From NCBI GenBank assembly GCA_951799405.1, contig OX637350.1, forward strand, positions 6,123,852-6,187,851: a stretch of DNA of 64,000 nt, read 5' to 3'. The notes under the pieces are model-generated. The model saw only the letters and a program-made list of their open reading frames with translations, did not search any database and had not been told where the DNA came from. Numbering within the stretch: the first letter of the stretch is position 1; the number at the start of each line of letters is the position of its first letter. The position numbers and the translations under genes were made by a program. Shown one piece after another: positions 11,570 to 20,465 of this stretch. The stretch comes from Agapetus fuscipes (Eukaryota > Arthropoda > Insecta > Trichoptera > Glossosomatidae).

Positions 11570-12205
11570 TTGATGGATGTTAAGATGGTTCGGGCATATG
11601 GAGAGAATGAGTGATGAAAGATTGACGAAGAAAGTATATGTTGCTAAAATAGATGGATGTCGTGGTAGAGGAAGACCGAGAAAAGTATGGATGGATCAAA
11701 TTTCTGAAATAGCGAATGAATGGGATATCCAGAGTCATAATAAAAGGAGGACTTGCATGAAAAAGGTTATGACTCTGGATGAAATGAAAGAAGTGTGCAA
11801 GGACAGGAAGAAGTGGCGGCTAATCTGCAATGGTGATTTCTAATGTTGGTGTATTAATTTGCTACATTTTTTGCATAGGAAATTTCTGACTTTTTTGTAT
11901 AGATTTCTTTGTAAGGTTTTGTTCTTTTATATATTTAAATGTAATTTTTTATTCATATTCCTTGACTTATAGGTTGGTATGAGGCTGACCACCCATACTG
12001 TAAAAAATGGTTCACTTTGCCAATGTTACCCCTGTTTCAGGGAAGGTCGGCAAAAGTTGTGGGGCTTATGTTCATTTGAGGTTTGGATTTTATTTGTAAG
12101 TACACATTCAGCATTTGTAAGCGCGAACTACACTTGTTGGTTTGTGGGCTTACATCTGAGAGCTTTAAATGAATATATCCTTGCAACTTAGATTAAAGAT
12201 TATAG
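11570..12205 (+). mobile_element. Non-LTR retrotransposon 3' end, family B (longest copy)
   Basis: This is the most complete member in the window. It holds 89 codons of the C-terminal RT ORF, then a 3' UTR containing CCTTGACTTATAGGTTGG, ATGAGGCTGACCACCC, a worn GTTTCAGGG hairpin and GTGGGCTTACAT. The tail is CTTGCAACTTAGATTAAAG. The 5' end is truncated within the ORF. The 3' UTR is diverged from the minus-strand consensus in its middle part, matching instead the copies at 20.2 and 24.2 kb (GAGGTTTGGATT, AAGTACACATTCAGC). This suggests two subfamilies. Confidence 0.85.
11577..11843 (+). pseudogene. LINE reverse-transcriptase ORF, C-terminal fragment
   Basis: An open frame of 88 residues with WFGHMERM near residue 4, GRGRPRKVWMDQIS near residue 31 and KDRKKWRLIC near the end. 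This WFGH-ER-RGRGRPRKxW signature is typical of the C-terminal end of many arthropod RTE/CR1-like RT ORFs, downstream of the polymerase. The initial ATG is an internal methionine of the original protein, because the sequence enters the LINE only a few bases upstream. The fragment is intact in frame but lacks endonuclease and polymerase domains, so it is not functional by itself. The stop is TAA. Confidence 0.8.
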
Positions 12206-12289
12206 ATTATAGATGGGAATACCTTCCTTCGGGTGGTTTTTCTTGCGATGGGGTTTAGATAGAATCAACGTAACATTATTATATTATAC

Positions 12290-12560
12290 ACTTAATGAAA
12301 CAAATCGTAAATTTACACCGCTTGGTCTTGTAGTGCCGTAATGTGCATTATTTACAGCTCAAACCGGCTGCATTTAAATACCGGCACGCGCACAGTCCAG
12401 AACCGAACCCGATAAATACAAACACTTGAGTGCTCCTTATACCGTATCTTTAATACACTTTTATGATGTTGAAGTGCACCGGGAGATTTATTTATGCCAC
12501 ATTAATGCGCCATTAAAGTTTTAAAGTCTGCACTAAAAATGACATTCCATGGTGAGTTTA
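12290..12560. promoter_or_regulatory. Repeat-free balanced-composition block (possible CRE)
   Basis: About 270 bp with mixed composition, homeodomain-like TTTATTTATG and ATTAATGCGCCATTAAAG words, and no similarity to the repeat families. Stops in all frames. Assignment as cis-regulatory is inference. Confidence 0.2.
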
Positions 12561-12762
12561 TAAACAACTAAAAACACGACAAGTATTGACAAGTTGTAAA
12601 AGCCCTTTATAAAAAAGTAAAAGTCGTACGCAAAGATATATTTTTTTGGGCTGTGTGGATCTTTACTCCCTTCCAATTCTCATGATGGTAAATTAAAAAA
12701 CACACTAAAATTATGTGTCCAAATAATCATAATAATATTAGGATGATTTATTTGGTGAGCGC
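12561..12762. other. AT-rich sequence, nothing recognised
   Basis: No feature seen. Confidence 0.5.
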
Positions 12763-13030
12763 TGTTTTTGTGTGTTTCACACCTCAAGAGCCCTCTGCAA
12801 GCTTGGTCGTCGCTGTAGAAAGCGCCAATTCTCAAGCAAGACCCAGTTGTTGTAAGGTTGGATGGTCCTTTCAGTGACCGGTCTTTGGTAAAGGTCTATG
12901 AATTTTTCAACTCGGCGAAGAGCACATTCGAAATATGAATGGTATATTTTTGTGCTCCGCCGGGATCCGAATCCACAACCTTCCATTTACGAGTCCGAAG
13001 TGTTGGCACTGGACTACGGACCGGTCCAAA
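12763..13030 (-). mobile_element. tRNA-derived SINE, family S2
   Basis: On the minus strand the element starts near 13,030 with a tRNA-like head. A degenerate A box, an anticodon-loop-like GACTCGTAA and a B box (GATTCGGATCCC, about 12,963-12,974) are followed by an unrelated body. The 3' end carries GCCCTTGAG-like sequence, GTGTGA and CACACAAAAA. The same 3' end occurs alone at 14.8 kb. The loop word could reflect a tRNA-Thr(CGT) ancestor, but the fold has decayed. Pol III transcription from the internal A/B boxes is expected for the active source. Confidence 0.65.
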
Positions 13031-13573
13031 GAATTGAATAGCCTTATCTGATGAATATGTTTAAATTTTATATAAGTCAGAAAAAAAGACAGTTTACATT
13101 TAGCTCTGTGTTGAAAGAAATTTAGGGACAAAATGTTATTAACAATAAGGTTTTACTATTTTATTTGCAAAATAAAAGACAAAGATTTTCTGAGTGTAAA
13201 TTTTCAAATGTTGGTAAATGTCTGAAATAAGGTTTTGTGGTAGATGACGAAATGACTAATGGATGCAAAAAGTTATGGGTTCGTATTCGATACGCATTAA
13301 AAAACCAACTCGAATGAAGGCGGCTTAAAAAGTTACCGAGGATTGTTTTAGAAAAGTTTCTTTATATTAAAAAAGTTCATTGTACAGGTCTCGAAGGAAG
13401 TGCGGTCTAGGTCTCGGCAGAGGCTTTCTCTCTTACCACAGGTGCGTGATCTCCTTCAGACAGAGAAAACTTGGAGATTTATTAGGGCCACGTAGAGAAA
13501 AAATATAAGTCTGACATAATCGTTTAGATAAAAAAAAACAAGCATCGCTCTTCTAGAAAATGGCGTATTCTCG
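13031..13573. other. Mixed sequence, nothing recognised
   Basis: No repeat or gene recognised; 13,385-13,500 is less AT-rich. Confidence 0.45.
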
Positions 13574-13732
13574 TACCCCAAGTATAAATCTTTTCGTTTA
13601 AACTCAAGCTTCGCGTTTAACCAAGAATACATGAAAACCGAAACGCTTACTAGAGAAATCGTTTTCGTCTCTACATATTTCTTGGTAAACGCTGTGGTTG
13701 AGTTTTAACGTTACATCTTGTACTTGGAGTAA
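13574..13732. mobile_element. Palindromic MITE, family A, copy 5
   Basis: A well-preserved 159-bp copy: TACCCCAAGTATAAATC, CGTTTAAACTCAAGC, ACCAAGAATACATG, then the mirrored CTTGGTAAACGCTGTGG, GAGTTTTAACG and TTGTACTTGGAGTA. TA lies at both edges. The two arms would pair over roughly 70 bases. Confidence 0.9.
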
Positions 13733-14380
13733 AGGACGAGCAAAACGTTCAAGGTTTTTTTGAAGGCGTTATCTCCGTCTTTATATTCACGTTCTAAAGT
13801 AAATTTTAACGCGTGAATGTAACGCTGAGAAAATAATCTGCTCCTTGGGTGAGCCTGTAACGGCATCAGACTTCAAGTCAAATTTATTTGGAAAAAGAAA
13901 AATCAAGCGAAATCGAATTTAATATCGTGAAATTCGAATACGTAAAAAAAATTCTTGTAATTTTATTTTTTTCGCAAAGGTTATAAAGATAACTTAACAG
14001 TCAAGGTCGTCTTTATAAATTTATCGTAAGTAGGATTTCTTTCTGTTTCCAGAAAGCCCGATTGTCATATCTTATAGAATGTAGCTTAAGGAATGAGTTA
14101 GAAGCTTTTAGTTTACAAAATAAATTTTACTGTTGCAGTAAAGAACAACGCTTACAAAAAAAAATTTTTTTTTTTTGCATTAATTGTAATTTTGTAATGT
14201 TTTTCGACGATAAAAAATCCAAAATTACAAGTATTTTTCGCTTAGTTAATTGAATAAAATTATATACAGATATTTCAACAAATGTAGGTGAATTCTGAAA
14301 AAAAATGTTGGGATTTGTGTGAATAAATAGGATTTATTTTTAAATTTGTAAGAATTTTATTGAAAATCAGTGTAACTTGG
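13733..14380. other. AT-rich sequence, nothing recognised
   Basis: Includes a long T-run near 14,164-14,177. A 63-codon open frame here is Lys/Asn/Phe-rich, as expected from AT-rich DNA. Confidence 0.5.
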
Positions 14381-14640
14381 CTCTACGCTCGGTCGTAGCG
14401 AGCAGTGGGACTCGTAGCACGGTCCACGCCTCGCTTGCTACGGCTTCAATACAGCATTAACCAATTAGCTCGCGAAGCATGTTAATTGTCCGGTAATCGC
14501 TTGGAAGCATTATCCTGAATACCTGACCGTTTCCCAGCCCGGCCGGCCGCAGCGTCCGCCAAATCATAAGAGCCGGGATTCTCGGGATTGGATGCCATTG
14601 TATGGCAATAATGACATCTCTAGATGTGGCGATGCAGTGC
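14381..14640. promoter_or_regulatory. GCGTAGC word cluster followed by GC-rich unique block
   Basis: At 14,383-14,445 there are four CTACG/CGTAG words. The following 200 bp is GC-richer (GCCCGGCCGGCCGC near 14,538), repeat-free and stop-containing in all frames. The sharp compositional contrast with flanks of long A/T runs suggests a maintained non-coding element, but this is inference. Confidence 0.3.
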
Positions 14641-14814
14641 GTGTGTGCATTGGTCTACAGCAAATGTATGCACATTTGCGTGAGTGTGTTGGATTGTAGA
14701 CAATGTGTAAGATTTAAGGAAACGATGAATTTTCTAGAAAAAAGGTTTTATATTATTATCATTTTTATTATACCAGGCTAATTTATGTATTTTAAATTAC
14801 AATTTAAAAGAGCC
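14641..14814. other. AT-rich sequence, nothing recognised
   Basis: No feature seen. Confidence 0.5.
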
Positions 14815-14855
14815 TTGTTTTTGTGTGTGTCACACCTCAAGGGCCCTCTCCATTA
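14815..14855 (-). mobile_element. SINE S2 3'-end fragment
   Basis: Forty bases match the 3' end of the SINE at 12.76 kb (TTTTTGTGTGTGTCACACCT, CAAGGGCCCTCT on the plus strand). The remainder of the element is missing. Confidence 0.55.
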
Positions 14856-14881
14856 TGAGTTGTGTGAACATATAAAAGCAA

Positions 14882-14990
14882 GGGTAGGTTAGTATAAGGC
14901 TGCCCCCCATATTGTAAAAAATGGTTCACTTTGCCAATGTCACTCCTGTGTCAGGGAAGGTCAGCAAATGTTATAGAGGTTGTAGGTTGT
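14882..14990 (+). mobile_element. LINE family B 3' UTR fragment
   Basis: It starts near AGGTTAGTATAAGGCTG and continues through AATGGTTCACTTTGCCAATG and CCTGTGTCAGGGAAGGTCAG. It is lost before the second half of the UTR, so both ends are truncated. Confidence 0.75.
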
Positions 14991-16080
14991 AAGAGAACAT
15001 ATGATTTCTTGAATGAGGTAACATAAAAGGATTGGGAATCTAAAAACAATCATACGTAAAAATTATTTCTGCACTTTATAAACTTTTAAGAAGAGTGATT
15101 TCACACACTGGGGTCACGAGAGTAGAGGCTTACTATTTATTTTTCATTGTTTGTTATGGGCTTTTATTACATAGACATCGCGCATTCAATAAGTCTGATA
15201 ATAAGTTTTTGACAGAAAATGGTATTTTTTTTATCTGTACTTTGAAGATGTAATAGTCAATTATCCTCATTAATTTATGTCATTTTTAATTATAAACTAG
15301 AGCATTTGATTTCTGGTTAAAATAACGCATGAAAATGAAAACACTAAGGTAAGTGAAATACTCAAATTTAGACAGCAATTTTCTTTACGGGTTGAAATTA
15401 TTTTTTCGTTTATTTGTAGATTGTATGTACAGAATTTATAAAAGTGCCTGGTAACGTACATATTTGTTGACATTTCCGTATACTTACAAGGGGAAAAAGG
15501 GTCAAAACAGGTGTGTTTGTATTGAGGTATGTGGAAATTCTACCGTCATAATATTATTATGCTGATTTTTCCCAAAGGAGAAATGAATTCCTTAGCATGT
15601 TTGTATACAAATGTGTTTGATGCCGTACCCTCTTTTTACATTAATAAATATCTGAAGAAAATTTCATCTCTTTATGCGCATATTTTGATATTTCTAAATG
15701 TATTTATTTTTACCTCTAAAACGTCCATAAATGTATGAAATACATGACGAATAGACTCGTTCTACGATTATTTGTAAAAATGACAGCCATAAATTTTGGC
15801 TTTGTAAATGTTCCACAATTTTAATTGTAACTTGGTATAAATTGAATAAACGTCAGAGTAATTTAAAAAATAAAGACCTGTTTTTAAAGATATACTCCGT
15901 TGGTAAACTAAAGTAGATAAAAGAAAATATACATTTAATATTATCAATATGAGGTTCATAAGGTTGGAAGACTAGACACTTTGAAGTGGCAAATTCATAC
16001 AATATACAATTAAATGAAGTTTGATGTAAGTACAAAACTTTTGAAAATAGTATATTACAAGAAAAAAAAATTTTTTTTTG
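14991..16080. other. AT-rich sequence, nothing recognised
   Basis: Long A/T-run DNA; open frames up to 109 codons on the minus strand overlap the LINE remnant and have no domains. Confidence 0.45.
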
Positions 16081-16094
16081 CATATGCACAAACA

Positions 16095-16335
16095 GTGATG
16101 CCACCCTGTTTCTGGGAAGGTCGGCAAGAGTGGCAAGGTTTATGTTCGTTTGAGATTGGGTTTTTATATTAGAAGTCCACATGCTGCATATGTAAGTTCG
16201 TGTAAGTTCACTTTGCCAATGTCACCCCTGTCTCAGGGAAGGACGGCAAGAGTTGCAGGGTGTATGGCCATTTGAGATTTGGTTTTTATGTTGTAGGTTC
16301 ACATGCGGCATGTGCAAGTGCGAACTTGTACGTGT
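16095..16335 (+). mobile_element. LINE family B 3' UTR, partial tandem pair
   Basis: Two family B 3' UTR pieces follow each other directly. The first runs about 16,097-16,200 (CCTGTTTCTGGGAAGGTCGG to a CATATGTAAGTTCGTG). The second, about 16,205-16,335, restarts at TTCACTTTGCCAATGTCACC. The second copy is interrupted at 16,335 by a SINE and resumes at 16,660. The head-to-tail arrangement could be an insertion into a related copy or an unequal exchange. Confidence 0.75.
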
Positions 16336-16659
16336 AAAAAAAAACGCAACTAAGCTACACATATAGTGTAACTTCTTGCCGCGTTATCCCCGAAGGGATC
16401 GCATGTGGCGAGTTGAACCTATTTATTTTTACAGATAAGGAGGCCGGCCTTACGCCAAACACTTCAGTTGAAGGGGGGGTTTCCCAGCTCCCGAGGGGGC
16501 TGGTACTCATTTCTTGTGAAGGCTGAGTAAACCTTGCCGGTATTTTTATTATGGGGTTGGAAATAAACACCGAAATAGGAAATCATTTCTGATATGGGAT
16601 TCGAACCCGAGCTCACGGGGTAGAATGCAAGCACTCTACCAACTGAGCTATCGACCTGG
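16336..16659 (-). mobile_element. tRNA-derived SINE, family S1, full-length
   Basis: On the minus strand the 5' end is a tRNA-like head at about 16,591-16,659. It has A box TAGCTCAGTTGG, an anticodon-region word CTTGCATT and B box GGTTCGAATCCC. The head is followed by a 250-bp tRNA-unrelated body and a 3' end with TTCGGGGATAACGCGG, GTAGCTTAGTTGCG and a T-rich end. The head resembles tRNA-Ala, but the anticodon stem pairing is irregular. It is inserted inside a LINE family B copy, so it is the younger event. Other fragments of its 3' end occur at 17.55, 18.37 and 48.5 kb. Confidence 0.8.
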
Positions 16660-16770
16660 TTGTGAAAATGCATGTAATGTGAATCTTCAATGTAACATAT
16701 TTTTACAACTTAGATTAGATTAGGTTAAATTAGAACCGTAAATGTAATATATCTTTGCAATTTAAATTAA
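16660..16770 (+). mobile_element. LINE family B 3' UTR, continuation after SINE
   Basis: The LINE resumes at TTGTGAAAATGCATGTAATG and continues to ACAACTTAGATTAGATTAGG, the family's tandem TTAGA-type tail. A second, shorter ending (ATCTTTGCAATTTAAATTAAAG) follows, consistent with two overlapping copies at this locus. Confidence 0.75.
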
Positions 16771-17029
16771 AGATTGAAGATCGATATTCAAAAAAGTGTC
16801 TGATTGTAAGCGTACATTTTATATGAATACTAAATTTAAATAAACCTTTTCTATTTTGATTACAGATAATAAGATTTTTAGTTTAACTCAGTAATGATAG
16901 ATCTTTGAATGAAATGTAAAGTGCACTTGTAGAAGACAATAAAATTCAGAAAATAAATAAGTGAAAAATGATATGAAATAAAGTCATGAAATCATTTTAG
17001 ATTGATAATTATTGCGGTAATGAAATCAT

Positions 17030-17230
17030 CAGGGAAGCAGGGCTGTGAGCAGATTGCCGCCGCAGTTAGCAGGGAAGGGCGGTTTAGTTGTCCTTTGGCC
17101 GGAGCGGTTTATAATTAACAGGTAGCATGCGGTGTCAGCCCTGCTCTAATCCGCCCAAAGGCGTACTCTGCATATATTGCAGAGAATGGCAATCCGCCGT
17201 CTACGTATAACTGCAATATATGCATGGTGT
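17030..17230. promoter_or_regulatory. Repeat-free GC-richer block (possible CRE)
   Basis: It contains GCCGCCGC, AAGGGCGG, TCCGCCC and TGCATATATTGCAGAG within otherwise AT-rich DNA. No open frame and no repeat similarity. Regulatory role is inferred from composition and GC boxes only. Confidence 0.25.
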
Positions 17231-17548
17231 ATGCTTAGTGATGAAAATGTGTGCTTATTAATTTTAGTATGAAATATGATTTATTGAAATAAATGACATC
17301 ACTGATTTTTGGAATCGCAACAACACCTGTTGTTTACTTTGATTCCTATTTTTCAGAATAAGAAATATTTTATGCGAATCAAGCCAGTACGACTCTTAAA
17401 ATAAAAATAAATAAAAATACATAACTCTGCGTATTTCTGTTAATTTTTTGATGTTTATTTATTTATTTGCTTTCAATAAAAGGATTTCCCAAACAAAAGT
17501 ACTATTGAAAATATTTGTTTTTTTTAAAACAAAAAAAGATCTCAAATC
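17231..17548. other. AT-rich sequence, nothing recognised
   Basis: No feature seen. Confidence 0.5.
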
Positions 17549-17620
17549 CCCACATGCGACCCGTTTAGGGATAACGTAGGCAATAAGTTACACTATGTGT
17601 GTAGCTTAGTGGCGTTGCAA
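17549..17620 (+). mobile_element. SINE S1 3'-end fragment
   Basis: CCCACATGCGACCCGTTTAG, GGATAACG, AAGTTACACTATGTGTGTAG and CTTAGTGGCGTTG match the 3' end of the full SINE at 16.3 kb in reverse complement. The tRNA head is absent. Confidence 0.7.
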
Positions 17621-18364
17621 ATGTCTCAATTAATTTAATTTGATGAAGTATTTTTAATAATTTTAATGCATTCTTTTGTAGCTTGTAAGTAATAAAATGT
17701 ATAGACTTTTCATTTTAAAAAATAAGTTGTATCGTCACCCAGCCAGGTTGCTAGTGAAAAGGCAACCAAATATTTTATTTTTGGTTGCTAAGGACTGCAA
17801 TCCAATTCAAGACTGACGTCAGGTTGCCGAGGTTAAAGTTCGGACTTCATTGGTATTTTCAAACCCGTTTGGCATAAAAACGGTGTGCGGGAGTGCCTAA
17901 AAAACGAGAACGGTGAAAAAATAAAATATGCGAATCCAAAAAAAAAAGTTTCATAAATTTGGGACCAAGTGTGAGGCGATGTAGTTGCGGATATGCGGCC
18001 CATGGGAAAACTGAGGAAATGTTTGTTTATATTTATAAAGGTGGAAAAAAAAAATGTACGCAAAAAAAAAACACATACACAGGCGACAGTTGCATACGTG
18101 GGCGTACGTAGTAAACCTGCCATATTGATAATGTACAAGCAGGAGCGTGCTTGATAAAAAAAACATGATGCTAATTAAAAACATGTGTTGAACAATAAAC
18201 TGTCGACAAAGTTGTGTGTGTTCCGGCAAACTTCATCTACGTTTTACAGGTTTTTTTTCTGCAAAATACCTAGTTTTATATTAAAATAACGTGCTTTGAA
18301 AAAAACCTTCCTAAAGAGGAACACAACATCATTATTTTACCACGTAATTTTTTTTCACTTTATT
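17621..18364. other. AT-rich sequence, nothing recognised
   Basis: About 17,730-17,840 is less AT-rich. Minus-strand open frames of 92-101 codons near 17.83-18.23 kb are Phe/Leu-rich, overlap each other in different frames and have no domain. Confidence 0.45.
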
Positions 18365-18402
18365 TTTTTTTGCAACTAAGCTGTTAATATAGCGCAACTT
18401 TG
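18365..18402 (-). mobile_element. SINE S1 3'-end remnant
   Basis: TTTTGCAACTAAGCTGTTAA and GCGCAACTTT resemble the outermost 3' end of the S1 SINE. Very short, so moderate confidence. Confidence 0.4.
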
Positions 18403-18484
18403 AATTTGAAGCAAAAATGTTCCGGGCATTAATAAAGAAAAAACTTGGTGTTTGCTCATATTTTTCTATAATTTTTTTTGTGTT

Positions 18485-18725
18485 ATCTAAGTTGCAAAGA
18501 TATATGTTTTAATATTCAAAATTCTTAAAAAATGTTTGCCCACAAACAGACACGTGAAAGTTCGTGCTTACAAATTCTGCATGTGTACTTACAAATTACA
18601 ATCCAAACCTCAAATTAACATAAGCCTTGCAACTTTTACTGACCTTCCCTGAAACAGCGGGGACATTGGCAAAGTGAACCATTTTTTATTGTATGGGTGG
18701 TGATCCTCATACCAACCGTTAAGTC
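18485..18725 (-). mobile_element. LINE family B 3' UTR element
   Basis: A minus-strand copy of the approx. 230-bp 3' end. Its 3' terminus is at CTAAGTTGCAAAGATATATG. The 5' end in element sense lies near the shared boundary, at GACTTAACGGTTGGTATGAG. No coding remnant. Confidence 0.85.
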
Positions 18726-19029
18726 AAAGAATTATGTGTATTTAAAAAATACATGTTCACTGTTTTCTACCACAAATAGCGTTTTTAGCTGAAGTTAGTA
18801 AAAAATATAGACAGTTGCAAGTACTTAGTGTCTTGCCGGTCCAATAGACGGAGTTTATATGGACATTAACGGTAGGACAGAGCCATCTCACTTGTGTGGT
18901 CGTTCAAACGGAACAGTTTATCTGTACCAGAGTGGTGCGCCACTTTTTAAAAGGTTACTATATTAGTATACTAGCCATGTAAGTGTGAACAGTCTTGTAC
19001 TTAGAAAAAAGCACTTCCATTTTTATGTT
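18726..19029. other. Mixed sequence, nothing recognised
   Basis: A non-repeat interval between two same-orientation LINE ends. Confidence 0.45.
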
Positions 19030-19292
19030 CTATCTGTAATCTATCTTTGATCTAAGTTGCAAAGATATATAACACTTCAGATTCACATTTAATGCATTCC
19101 CATAAGCAGACACGTATAAAGTCGCTCTAATACATCGCATTTGGACTTGAAAACATAAAACAAACTCTCTCAAACAAACATAAGCCCTGCAACTCTTGCC
19201 GACCTTTCCTAAAACAGGGGTGACATTGGCAAAGTGAGCATTTTTTTACAGTATGGGTGGTCAGCCTCATACCAACCTAGAAGTCAAGGATC
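19030..19292 (-). mobile_element. LINE family B 3' UTR element
   Basis: It contains GATCTAAGTTGCAAAGATAT at the 3' end and AAAACAGGGGTGACATTGGC inside. It stops at ACCAACCTAGAAGTCAAGGA, the recurrent 5' boundary of this family. Confidence 0.85.
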
Positions 19293-19794
19293 TATATTCT
19301 ACAGAGGCGTGCATCCCATACAGGCACAGGCACCTAATAGATAGGCAAAATATGGTAAAAACTTATTTCAGCTTGATATTCAGATTTTATATTAAAGATT
19401 TTAGTTAGATTTTAGCCATCGTTAGCACTTCAGTCGATTACAAATGAGTTATTTTAAAAGGAATGACAGAAAAGATTGATTCTGAAATGAATTTGCCTAT
19501 ACCCTATGCACGGGCCTGATATTTAACTATACTTTTTTAAGCAATAAATTACACAAAAATATTCTAAAGTTTCACTAGAAATTTCAACTGATTGACGCTT
19601 CAAAAAAAAAACATGTAAATCGTGTAACGTCACCTTTCAACCTTCATTTACTACATTATCTACGTGCAATTTTATTTTTCTCATTGATTTTCCAATAAAC
19701 ACTGTAATGTGTCTATTATCAAACGTGTAGTCCATAAATGGCTATTTATACTTTTATACGTCCAAAGTATTACTTGTTTCAATTGGATTAAACA
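19293..19794. other. AT-rich sequence, nothing recognised
   Basis: No feature seen. Confidence 0.5.
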
Positions 19795-19900
19795 TCGGGT
19801 GATGCGGGGGGTGGGGTATGTGAGAGGAGGGGGGTGGTAAGGGCTTGCTGGACGGGGGTGGGAGGGGGTAGGTTAGTCCCCGGTCTCGTTAGCCTGGCGG
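19795..19900 (+). repeat. G-rich tract with quadruplex potential
   Basis: Plus-strand runs such as GCGGGGGGTGGGG, GGAGGGGGGTGG, GGGGGTGGGAGGGGG. At least six runs of three or more G. Confidence 0.5.
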
Positions 19901-20149
19901 GGGTAATATCATGAATGTTTATTATAATGCCCGATTTATTGGCGATTCACATTAGTGAATGTACGCGCTCGGGGGTATGCCCCGGACCGCGTGGTCTGCT
20001 CCACGATAACCCACAAATTTATTGAAATTAGCTACCCCAAAAAATAGTTATCTGGATACGATATTCTAAAACTCATAGTAAATATTTCATTTTTTACAAT
20101 ACTAATAAGAGCAAACACGTGTCTGTTTGTGAGTATACATTTAATATGA
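19901..20149. other. Mixed sequence, nothing recognised
   Basis: GC-richer to about 20,010 (GCGCTCGGGGGTATGCCCCG, with palindromic pairing potential), then AT-rich. Confidence 0.4.
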
Positions 20150-20365
20150 ATTTTGTATGAGGCTGACCAATGTCACCTCTGTGTCAGGGAAGGTCGGCAA
20201 AAGTTGTAGGGCTTATGTTCATTTGAGGTTTGGATTCTATTTGTAAGTACACATTCAGCATTTGTAAGCGTAATTCGTAAGTGTTTGTTTGTGGGCATGC
20301 ATTTGATATGAGCTTTAAATGGTAATATATCATTGCAACTTAGATTACACATTAAAGAATAATAA
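20150..20365 (+). mobile_element. LINE family B 3' UTR element (variant subfamily)
   Basis: It starts near TTTGTATGAGGCTGACC with an internal deletion before CAATGTCACCTCTG. It follows the subfamily with GAGGTTTGGATTCT and AAGTACACATTCAGCATTTG, and ends ATTGCAACTTAGATTACAC. Confidence 0.8.
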
Positions 20366-20387
20366 TAACTAACAGTTAATTTTTTTA

Positions 20388-20465
20388 GTCGGATATAAGA
20401 CGAACCGTTATTAGAGAACTTATATTATTCTCGACCGTAATTCCATTTTAAGCCTAACAATAATT
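20388..20465. repeat. Dispersed repeat family C, fragment
   Basis: GTCGGATATAAGACGAACCG followed by a reverse-complement piece of the same family's start (GACCGTAATTCCATTTTAAG). The joined inverse orientation suggests a foldback arrangement or a deletion through the middle. Confidence 0.5.

Noticed and set aside
15340..15360. AAGGTAAGT on the plus strand as a second ratchet point or donor
   Set aside because: No pyrimidine tract or branch site upstream; purine-rich instead.
16464..16673. Open frame reading DSSVGRVLAFYPVSSGSNPISE
   Set aside because: A well-known kind of spurious peptide translated from the tRNA-like head of a SINE.
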